DNA from: Mallotus nudiflorus
Taxonomy: Eukaryota; Streptophyta; Magnoliopsida; Malpighiales; Euphorbiaceae
DNA length: 64,000 nt
Direction: 5' to 3'
NCBI GenBank assembly: GCA_947683625.1
Contig: CANTUR010000039.1
Span: 3,472,001-3,536,000, forward strand
Part shown: in pieces, positions 56,691 to 64,000 of the stretch
How the letters are laid out: the number at the start of each line of letters is the position of its first letter
Position numbering within the stretch: position 1 is the stretch's first letter
Position numbers and translations under genes: made by a program
The notes under the pieces: model-generated
The model's database searches: none
Told to the model about the DNA's origin: nothing
The model's input: the letters and a program-made list of their open reading frames with translations, nothing else

Positions 56691-57950
56691 GCTAAGGAAT
56701 CGATCAATGTTATTGGAAGAGATGTTCCTAGGTTTAAGATCTTTAAGGAGCAGATTATGGAGAACCTGGTGAAAGACAATAAAGAGGAAATGATAAAGCT
56801 AGCAGCTGAGAGGATGGATGATGCTACTATTGAGGAGCTATTGTGTCTGCCACCTGAAGAGGAGCCACCCTAGGATTTAGCTACTGTCATTCATGATAGC
56901 TTTATTGATTTTTTCTATGAGGAAACTGATGTAATAATGTCTGGTCTTATTGAGGATGAAAAATCAATTTTTTCCATGGTCAATGATATGAATGTTGGTT
57001 TTGCTTACTTATGTGATGTGCATCCTGATAGTTTGTGCATTATAATTTTGATCGTTCATGCATGTTTGACATTAATTCAATTCAATTCGATACATTTAAC
57101 ATGGGCACAAATGATAATCCTAAGAACATTTATATATCACATGAGGTAACTCTTAAAAAGAGGAAAACTTTAAGGGAATATTAACAAAAAGAAAGGTGGT
57201 ATTTGCTTGGAACTAAAAAGACATCCAGGTTTAAATAGGGACATTGTAGAGCATCACATTCCAACTCATCCAAAAATAAAACTAGTTAAATAGAAATTGC
57301 ACAGAATGAGACTAGAATGGACTGAAAAGATAAGAGAGAAATTGCTAAATAAATTCAGGCTAACTTTCTAAAAGTGTGAGATTATCCTTAATGGTTAGCA
57401 AATATAGTATTGGTACCCAAGAAAGATGGTAAGGTGCATATGTATGTAGATTTCAAGGATATAAACCAAGCATGTCCAAAAGATGATTTTCCTTTACCCC
57501 ACATTGATGTAATAATAAACGGTGCAACATCTAGTGCAATGTATTCCTTCATGGATGGGTTCTCAGGGTATAATCAGATAATGATGGCAATTATGGATAA
57601 GATCGAGATAGCTTTCATCATGGAATGAGGGACATATTACTACAAGGTTATGCCTTTTGGGTTGAAGAATGTAGGTGCAACATATCAAAGGGTAGCTACT
57701 GCTCTTTTCGATGATATGATGCACAAGGAGGTTAAGGTGTATGTGGATGATATGATGGTCAAGTCAAAAATAAGAAAGGGAAACTTTAGAGCTCTGGATA
57801 AGTTCTTGGCTCGAATTGAGAAGTACAATTTAAGGCTCAACCCGAAGAAATGCATTTTTAGGGTTACTTTAGGAAAATTACTAAGGTATATAGTTAGTAG
57901 TAGAGGAATCGAAGTAGATCCAGATAAAGAGAAAGCTATTTAGGAAATGG
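56690..57950 (+). pseudogene. Element C reverse transcriptase with upstream pol segment
   Basis: Upstream segment: AERMDDATIEELLCLPPEEE, then DRDIVEHHIPTHPKIKLVK (57235-57290). RT blocks: MRLEWTEKIREKLLNKF, VPKKDGKVHMYVDFKDINQA, CPKDDFPLPHIDVIINGATS, MYSFMDGFSGYNQIMMAIMD, MPFGLKNVGATYQRVATALF, VYVDDMMVKSK (57736-57770) and NLRLNPKKCIFRVTLGKLLR. The YVDD active site is intact. A TGG-to-TGA stop (57626-57628) separates the two long open stretches; another TAG replaces a Gln near 57292. Confidence 0.93.
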
Positions 57951-58149
57951 CACTAAAGACAAAGAAAGAAGTAAGAGGATTCATTGGCAGGTTATAGTAT
58001 ATTAGTAGATTTATTGCAAAACTTACTAATATTTGTGACCCTATCTTTAAACTCTTGATGAAATACCAGCCTATGAAGTGGAATGATGATTGTCATAAGG
58101 CTTTTGACATGATTAAAGAATATCTCACCAATCCAATGTATTAAAGCCA

Positions 58150-58520
58150 CCAAGGCAAGGGAAGCCATTGATCCTATACATGGCCTTAGAGGAGAATGCA
58201 ATAGGGGCAATGCTAGTACAAGAAGGACCAGAAAGGATAGAGTATGCAGTGTATTATCTCAACAAGAAGTTCATACCATATGAGGAAAAGTATGACTTAG
58301 TAGAGAAGACGTGTTTAATCATGATTTGGGTAATAACAAAATTGAGGCACTACTTTCAGTCCTATAGGATTCAAGCTATTTCAAAGATAGATCCCTTAAG
58401 GTACTTATTCCAAGCACCCATTTTGACTAGAAGAATGTCTTGATAGCTAGTACTCCTAATTGAATTTGACATAAAATACATCACCCCGAAGGTCATTAAA
58501 GGGAGGGTAATAGCAAACTT
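58150..58520 (+). pseudogene. Element C RNase H (reverse-transcriptase-linked)
   Basis: LYMALEENAIGAMLVQEGPE, IEYAVYYLNKKFIPYEEKYD, LVEKTCLIMIWVITKLRHYF and ISKIDPLRYLFQAPILTRRM follow the gypsy RNase H pattern. It is open for about 90 codons (58168-58443), then a TGA replaces the usual Trp of the following W....EFD block, which continues LLIEFDIKYITPKVIKGR. Confidence 0.85.
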
Positions 58521-58599
58521 CCTAGCTTAGAATGTAGTAGAGGGTGATGAATAGTGGAATTTAGAGTTTTTATATAAGAACTTGGTAGTTATAGAGAAT

Positions 58600-59067
58600 T
58601 AGAAGTGGAAGCTTTACTTTGATGGAGCTGTAAACAACAAAGGAGCTGGATTAGGAGTAATTCTTGTTATGCCAGAAGGAGAGACTGTACCAATGGCCAA
58701 GAAATTAGACTTTAAGGTAACAAACAATATGGCTAAGTATGAGGCATGCATCTACAAAATTGAAGCAGCTCTAGCAGCTGGGGCAAAGGAATTGCTAGTT
58801 TATAGGGATTCAATGTTAGTAGTTAGCCAAGTTAATGAGGAATGGGAAGTGAAAGAGGAAAAGTTGAAACCATATATCTACTATTTGAAAGCTTTAATAA
58901 AGAACTTCAATAAATGTCTCTTTATCTATTTGTCAAGAGATGACAATCAGATGACAGATGCATTAGCAACACTCTCTTCAATGTGGGATAGTGTGACAGG
59001 ATCAACTATAAAGCCTTTAGTAATTAGAAATCAAGAGCTCCCTGTTATGGAGGAGAGAAGATTATAA
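58600..59067 (+). pseudogene. Element C second (archaeal-type) RNase H
   Basis: KWKLYFDGAVNNKGAGLGVI, VTNNMAKYEACIYKIEAALA, LLVYRDSMLVVSQVNEEWEV and FIYLSRDDNQMTDALATLSS, almost entirely open (58603-59067). The first Asp (YFDGA), the third (YRDS) and the last (DDNQMTDALA) are present; the Glu of NEAEY is Lys (NMAKY), as in element A. Without that Glu activity is doubtful. This domain places C in the Tat clade. Confidence 0.9.
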
Positions 59068-59259
59068 GTGTTTAAATAGGGCCTGAAGCCATGGTTTTAT
59101 GATATTTAGAGGTTTATCAAAGAAAGAAAGTATCTTGATAAATCGACCTCAAAAGAGAGATATACTCTTCGTGTTCTTGCATGTAATTATGCAAGTCATG
59201 ATGGAGTATTATATAAAAGAATGTTAAATGGAATGCAGCTCATATGTCTTAAGAAAGAT

Positions 59260-60335
59260 GAAGTTGAAGAGGTAATGAAAGAAATTCATACAGGAGCTTA
59301 TGGTTCTCATATGAACAAGATGATCTTAGCAAAGAAGGTACTTAAGTAAGGGTATTATTGGATGAGTATGAAAAAGGATTACATTAGAAAAGTGAGACAG
59401 TGTCATCAGTGCCAGATTCATGGAAATCTTAACCATCTACCTCCTATGGTGCTAAATAGTTCATCATCACCTTGGCCCTTTGTAGCTTAGGGAATTAACA
59501 TTATAGGATAAATAAGGTCGACAACATCGAATGGGCATAAGTACATAGTCATGGTAATATATTACTTCTTTAGATGGGTAGAGGTTGAATCCTTCAATGC
59601 TATAAAAGCAAAACAAATGGTGTGGTTCATCAAGAAAAGTCTTATTTGCAGGTATGGGGTTCCATATCACATTGTGTGGATAATGGTGTCCAGTTTCAGA
59701 CTGAAATAGTGGAATTATTGCAAAAGTATAGGATTGAGCATCATAAGTCTTCACCATATTGTCGTTAGGCTAATGGAGCAGTAGAAGCAACTAACAAAAA
59801 TGTTAAGAAAATCCTCTCTAAAATGGTCAAGTCTTACAAAGATTGGTCTGAGTTTCTTCCTTTCACTTTATCGGGATATAGGACTATAGCTAGAACAGTC
59901 ATAGGCCAAACTCCATACTCTTTAGTATATGGTTATGAAGTAGTCTTGCTAATAAAAATATATATCAAATCCTTGAGAGTAGTTATGAAAGCTAGAGCAC
60001 CCAAGAGTGAATGGGCACAAAAGAGATATGATCATCTTGCATCTCTGGCTGAGAAAAGGATGAATTCTTTGCTTCACACTCAAATATATCAGAGGAGGAT
60101 AGCAAGATCATTCAACAAGAAATTTAAGCCTAGAAAGATAAAAGTTGGGGACATGGTGTTAAAACAGTCCAGGGTAGTGGTGTTTGATCTAAGAGGAAAG
60201 TTCATACCAAATTGGGAAGGACCATATTTAGTCAAATCGATTATGCCTAAAGGAGCTGTGAAGATATCAGACCTGGAAGGGAATGAATTCATGGAGCATG
60301 TTAACTTGGATTGCCTCAAGAGATACTACCTATAA
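59260..60335 (+). pseudogene. Element C integrase
   Basis: Reads VMKEIHTGAYGSHMNKMILA, QCHQCQIHGNLNHLPPMVLN (zinc finger), HKYIVMVIYYFFRWVEVESF (first catalytic Asp is Tyr), a one-base deletion near 59665, CVDNGVQFQTEIVELLQKYR, ANGAVEATNKNVKKILSKMV, then an unbroken 170 codons to the stop at 60335 including GQTPYSLVYGYEVVL, KVGDMVLKQSRVVVFDLRGK, FIPNWEGPYLVKSIMPKGAV and DCLKRYYL. The second Asp and the Glu are kept, as is the GPY motif. Confidence 0.92.
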
Positions 60336-60374
60336 GAATAAAATAAAAGTAGTAAAAAGAAAATAAAGTCTGTT

Positions 60375-61022
60375 GATTAGAAAACCTGAAAAGGCTAGTC
60401 AGGCAAAAGTCAAGACATTCTCGCTATTTAGAAAACCCGTAAAGGGCTGGCAAGCAAAAATTAGGGAATAAAAATAAAAGAAATGGTCCCACAAGCTAGA
60501 AAACCCGCAAAGGGCTAGTCAGGCAAAAATTAGGGTAAATAAATGGGAGAGAAAAATATTTAGCTAGAAAATCTAAAAGGACTAGTTTATAATATGAATT
60601 ATGTCATGTGATGTAATAAATGTACTCATTTTGGCCCTAATTAATGAATATTCTTGAAATTGAATTTTTATTTTAGCATTGCATGTTCTATCATATTTAT
60701 AATGCATAGGTACTAGAAAAGGGTATAGAACATGAAAGCTTAAAAATCAGCTCTATGAGACCATTTCTTAGTGATGTCTGTGTTTCTTCTCTTGTGACTC
60801 ATCATGCAAAGCTTGAAATCCTGGTGGCTTTGTAGCTTGATTATTAGAAATAGCAAGTAAGCTCAGCTTATCCTATAACCAAATCTAGAAAAGATAAAAA
60901 TAAATAAAACAAAATGAAAGCCCGCTAAGTTGAAAACTCGAAAGGGCAGCTTAGGCAAAAGTTAGGGCAAACCTGCTAAGTCAAAAACCTGAGAGGGTGG
61001 CTTAGGCAAAAGTTAAGGTAAA
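60375..61022 (+). repeat. Post-integrase boxes of element C
   Basis: Six copies of a box of about 35-48 bp, of which one reads 'gctagaaaacccgcaaaggg' then 'ctagtcaggcaaaaattagg' (60495-60534). Others begin at about 60379, 60430, 60560, 60920 and 60972. CCCG-CAAA-GGGC can form a small hairpin. Confidence 0.75.
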
Positions 61023-61149
61023 AAAAATCCTTCACTCTACTTGATTCTACATATCCAAGTCTGATATTAGTTCAACACAGTGTATAAAAATAGTACAGGA
61101 TTCAAAACACAACAGTACAATAGAAATAGTATGATACAAATAAAAGTTA

Positions 61150-61812
61150 GAAACAAAGATAGCCTAGATTGAGCTCCAGAATTCGGCCATGAGCTCCATC
61201 CTCTGGAAGGATTATCTCGATGAAAGGTATTCAGAGGTATGACAGATGAAGTCCTAGCACTATGAGGATCAATGCCTAAACCTGCAAGCTATCGATGAAG
61301 CATCTCAATCTCATGTTCCAGATCACTAGAATAGCTTTGTACACATAGGAAATAATATGTCATATGAATTTCATGCATACATTTGCACTTCTAGTGTATA
61401 TACTTACCCTCCAACTATCTATGATGGGCATAGTGAATAACCTCTGAGATGAGGCGAGTCCATGCAAGTACTCCACATGTGTCTGAGTAACCTATTTTGT
61501 AAATTTACTAAAATTGGTGTCAAGTGTATAGATCATGCAGTGAATAAGTTAGAAAGACTCACATGAAAAAGCATCTACTAGAGAAAGGATAGGAAACTGA
61601 ACATCACTAAAGTGCATATGCTGCTCAATTGGAGAATAGTAGGAGCCCAGCAGAACATGGACCTATCAGGGAGAGAGATATCACCAAGGGTAACACCCAT
61701 AAAAGCACCAACGCAACTATTCCCAACATGTTAAGTATGATGTACAAGGTTAGGTCTAGGCTCAAACCTCTCAATATTGGGAACAACCTCATTTGTATTA
61801 TAATTATATTTA
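61150..61812 (-). pseudogene. Antisense cargo remnant of element C (PMD-gene 3' part)
   Basis: The minus strand reads EHEIEMLHR*LAGLGIDPHS then NTFHRDNPSRGWSSW (61330-61170) and, farther upstream, VGNSCVGAFMGVTLGDISLP with a following DRSMFCWAP (61730-61650). Position, orientation and the helical E/L-rich end correspond to the last exons of the PMD gene in element B (HAGHEWECIAYHNHIGELES and GAIVGDLIVRSSLVLSG there). The PMD core itself is not present because the MITE and other sequence follow at 61813, so the identification is by analogy. Confidence 0.4.
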
Positions 61813-62342
61813 GGGGATATTACATAAAAAAACCCAACCTTTGGGGGTATTTTCAAATAAAACCCTATCCAATTTTTTCTTTCAAATCAAACCACAACTT
61901 TTAAAATGTTACTTAAAAGAAAGCCCTTCTTAGATAACTGTACTGGTAACAGGAGATGAAACTATTTTTCTTGATCCATGGGGCCCACTAAGATAGCTGT
62001 ACTGGTAACATGAGATGAAAATGATGCATTTACCCCCAAATTAATACTTTTATCTATCTAAACAGCCTATTAATCCAAAATGAAACACTCAATTGGAGTG
62101 GAGAAAATATCAATTTGGGGGCAAATGTATTGGTTTCATCTCTTATTACCAATATAGTCATCCAAGTATGCCCCATGGATCAGAAAAAATAGTTTCATCT
62201 CCTATTACTAGTATAGTCATCCAAGGAGGGTTTTTTTTTTATAACGTTTTAAAGGTTATAGTTTGATTTGAAAGAAAAAATTGAATAGGGTTTAATTTGA
62301 AAATACCCCTAAAGGTTAGGGTTTTTTTTATGTAATTTCCCC
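61813..62342. mobile_element. Mutator-like foldback MITE, 530 bp, 9-bp target duplication
   Basis: Ends GGGGATATTACATAAAAAAA and, on the minus strand from 62342, GGGGAAATTACATAAAAAAA. The inverted similarity runs over about 100 bp at each end and continues, less perfectly, through blocks with 'ggtaacaggagatgaaact' inside, so nearly the whole unit can fold back. The 9-bp ttatattta occurs at both flanks (61804-61812 and 62343-62351), the length produced by Mutator-type transposases. Confidence 0.88.
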
Positions 62343-62389
62343 TTATATTTATATTATAATTATTTATATATTTATATTATAATTATATA

Positions 62390-62398
<9 letters not shown>

Positions 62399-62440
<42 letters not shown>
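62399..62440 (+). repeat. (AT)21 microsatellite
   Basis: Uninterrupted AT dinucleotides followed by (TTTA)n. Confidence 0.97.
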
Positions 62441-62444
<4 letters not shown>

Positions 62445-62551
62445 TTATTTATTTATTATTTATATTATATTATATTAATTAATATTCCTCTGGTTATTAT
62501 GATGTTTCAATTCACCAGGTTGTCTTTTGCCTGCCCATGGAATCAGTAGGT

Positions 62552-62553
<2 letters not shown>

Positions 62554-62621
<68 letters not shown>
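62554..62621 (+). repeat. (TA)34 microsatellite
   Basis: Uninterrupted TA dinucleotides. Confidence 0.97.
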
Positions 62622-62626
<5 letters not shown>

Positions 62627-62709
62627 TATATATATGTTTACTATACATAAACATTAAAAAAACTTTATTTAAAGATTAAAGAAAAAAAAGAGAATAAATT
62701 TAAAAGTAA

Positions 62710-62783
62710 ATCAAGGTAGCTAAGTGGATCAAGGTAGTGGATTGTGAATCCACCATGCACAAGTTCAATTCCCGTCATCTGCC
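62710..62783 (+). pseudogene. trnH-GUG: Organelle-type trnH-GUG, copy 1, acceptor end decayed
   Basis: From gtagctaagtggatcaagg through the anticodon arm gtggattGTGaatccacc to gttcaattcccgtc and tgcc, this matches plastid tRNA-His(GUG) over nearly all 74 positions. The anticodon stem and loop are perfect and the T-loop ttcaatt is kept. The first six bases (atcaag, expected gcggat) no longer pair with the 3' end and the T-stem has substitutions, so this is a nuclear copy of plastid DNA (or of the plastid-derived mitochondrial gene), not a functional tRNA. A run of AT follows directly. Confidence 0.85.
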
Positions 62784-62799
62784 ATATATATATATATAT
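62784..62799 (+). repeat. (AT)8 between the two trnH copies
   Basis: Separates the 3' end of copy 1 from the truncated start of copy 2. Confidence 0.95.
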
Positions 62800-62864
62800 C
62801 CAAGTGGATCAAGGTAGTGGATTGTGAATCCACCATGCATATGTTCAATTCCTGTCATCTGCCC
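62800..62864 (+). pseudogene. trnH-GUG: Organelle-type trnH-GUG, copy 2, 5'-truncated
   Basis: Starts ccaagtggatcaagg, so the first ten bases of the tRNA gene are absent, and runs through gtggattGTGaatccacc to gttcaattcctgtc and tgccc. The two copies differ at only a few positions in the overlap. Confidence 0.85.
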
Positions 62865-63160
62865 ATTGTTCGACAATAAATTCTACAAGAATATTTAGGT
62901 GCCTATATTGAGAATGCTCATTGAATGAGCAATTCAATAAGAGATCTCTGTTTGAATTGGCATATCAATATTGATTTGATCTGAGATCTTAGAATTGGAA
63001 TAAGTTCAATAGTGGATGACAAAATTTTGGTGATCTTCTCTATCTAATGAATGGGGAGTTCGCTTTAAAAGCATCCACCCTACAACCACCCTCGGGTATA
63101 TGCTCAACAGGAATTACACATGGGTAGTTGATACAATAAAAACCTTTAGTAAAATGCCCT
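62865..63160. other. Unassigned spacer after trnH
   Basis: No gene seen. It may continue the organelle-derived insert, but I could not match it to a known plastid or mitochondrial neighbour. Confidence 0.4.
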
Positions 63161-63684
63161 GTCATAACCCGAACTTAGGGGCATGTGAGCGACACTAGCG
63201 AATGGGAAAGCTTAAAGCTACCAAAACCTGTAGTAAGCCTTAAAAGAAAAACACGAAATATTTCACTTTAAAACCTTACAATAAAATAATTTAATAATGA
63301 TGCACATTATCAAATTGATTTTTATCAATTTATACAAACCATGTCATCGTCATGTATAAATAAACATCATCAATTATACAAAATAGTATCTCAGTACATA
63401 AATCTCAATACATAATATCCAAATTAAAATATGCAATTATACAGTTTCTCTACTGCGTTACATGGATACTAATACCAACACAACTATATAGACCTATATA
63501 AGATAGTCGGTGAAGAAACTACTCGGCATAGGGAAGTAGGCCTAACAGAAGACTCCCAAACTCTTAAAAAAATTGAGGGGATTCAGACCTCATTGAGTAA
63601 GCTAATAAAAGAAATGAATGCGGTTTGAAAATCTCCTTTAAAATAGGTTTTAATGAAAATATAATATATTTATAATTTTCATTC

Positions 63685-63746
<62 letters not shown>

Positions 63747-64000
63747 AAACCCATTTTTCAAAGGAAGAATAAATTTTAAATGCTTTTAAAAAATTTCAGT
63801 ATAAAAACTAGGTAGAACCCTAGTCCTCAATTCTAACAGCCACTTTGCTCACTTATATCCAAGACTGTCGGATCCCAAGAGCAAAGCATCACCAGGATGC
63901 ACATTTGTAGTCACATCACTTAATCCAATTTCACTTGTGATGTCCAAGAGCAAAGCATCACTAGACCATCAGCCCCAATGATTTAATAAAAATTAATCTA
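63161..64000 (+). mobile_element. Start of a chromovirus-like gypsy LTR, runs off the window
   Basis: TGTCATAACCCGAACTTAGG followed by gggaaagcttaaagctacc and tagtaagcc resembles the U3 start of plant chromoviral LTRs (TGTCACGACCC…AGCCCGTAGTAAGCC type). Farther on are 'cattgagtaagctaat' (63593) and a repeated 'gagcaaagcatcac' block (63879 and 63950). No coding part lies in the window, so family and orientation rest on the LTR start alone. It contains the TA tract at 63689-63744. Confidence 0.5.
63689..63744 (+). repeat. (TA)28 microsatellite
   Basis: Uninterrupted TA dinucleotides inside the chromovirus-like LTR. Confidence 0.97.

Larger units (their letters stand above)
50592..61812 (+). 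mobile_element. Element C: Tat/Ogre-type gypsy retrotransposon, 3' LTR not in window
   Basis: Begins with an LTR (50592-52740) and primer site inside the RNase H gene of element A, then gag, protease, G-patch, reverse transcriptase, RNase H, second RNase H and integrase on the plus strand (to 60335), post-integrase boxes and an antisense coding remnant. No second LTR is found before 64000; the 3' region is interrupted by a MITE at 61813 and the identifiable sequence stops there. It is the best preserved of the three: reading frames are longest and the YVDD box is intact. The left flank for testing a target duplication is ccatc (50587-50591). Confidence 0.88.

Noticed and set aside
59467..59757. 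96-codon open frame on the minus strand
   Set aside because: Antisense shadow of the element C integrase, whose motifs are clear on the plus strand.

Overview
The window is nuclear DNA of a flowering plant, most likely a eudicot. It is about 70% A+T by eye, and no intact single-copy host gene can be supported in it. Nearly everything recognisable is transposable-element sequence: two plant L1-type LINEs, several Ty3/gypsy LTR retrotransposons of the Tat/Ogre type (nested in one another), a large non-autonomous LTR element, three MITE/foldback-like elements, tandem repeats and microsatellites, plus two pieces of an organelle-type trnH-GUG. Almost every coding region carries stops and frameshifts, so this is old, silent DNA.

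Layout. 1-2830: minus-strand LINE-A, running off the left edge. 3348-11962: inverted-repeat arms around minus-strand LINE-B (3856-11170), whose ORF1 is split by a solo-LTR-like insertion D (8295-9881) flanked by an unusual 47-bp duplication. 13620-20882: element E, a large retrotransposon derivative with two ~0.7-kb LTRs and little coding capacity. 21055-22050: ~209-bp tandem repeats, one copy interrupted by a hAT-like MITE. 22157-50591: minus-strand element A, interrupted by element B (plus strand, 29933-49055, two ~2.05-kb LTRs). B is itself interrupted by a solo LTR (36835-38914, perfect 5-bp target duplication) of the family of element C. C (plus strand, 50592 to at least 61812) sits in the second RNase H domain of A. 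The right end holds a Mutator-like foldback MITE (61813-62342), (TA)n tracts, the trnH pieces and the start of a chromovirus-like LTR (63161 on).

A, B and C share one plan: LTR, tRNA-Arg-type primer site, gag, aspartic protease, G-patch, reverse transcriptase, RNase H, a second 'archaeal-type' RNase H (diagnostic of the Tat clade), integrase, then a long 3' region with repeated AAACCCG..AAGGGC boxes, genes on the OPPOSITE strand (plant mobile domain, PMD, in A and B and probably C; also a DUF7745-like gene in A), tandem repeats, a polypurine tract and the 3' LTR. The gag-pol genes would supply retrotransposition; the antisense genes resemble host-derived cargo with introns and their own promoter-like regions. 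This antisense cargo, together with family-specific palindrome clusters in the LTRs, is the most interesting content.

Limits: boundaries come from reading the sequence by eye. LTR pairs, target duplications and catalytic motifs were located directly; family names rest on remembered motif patterns, not on searches.
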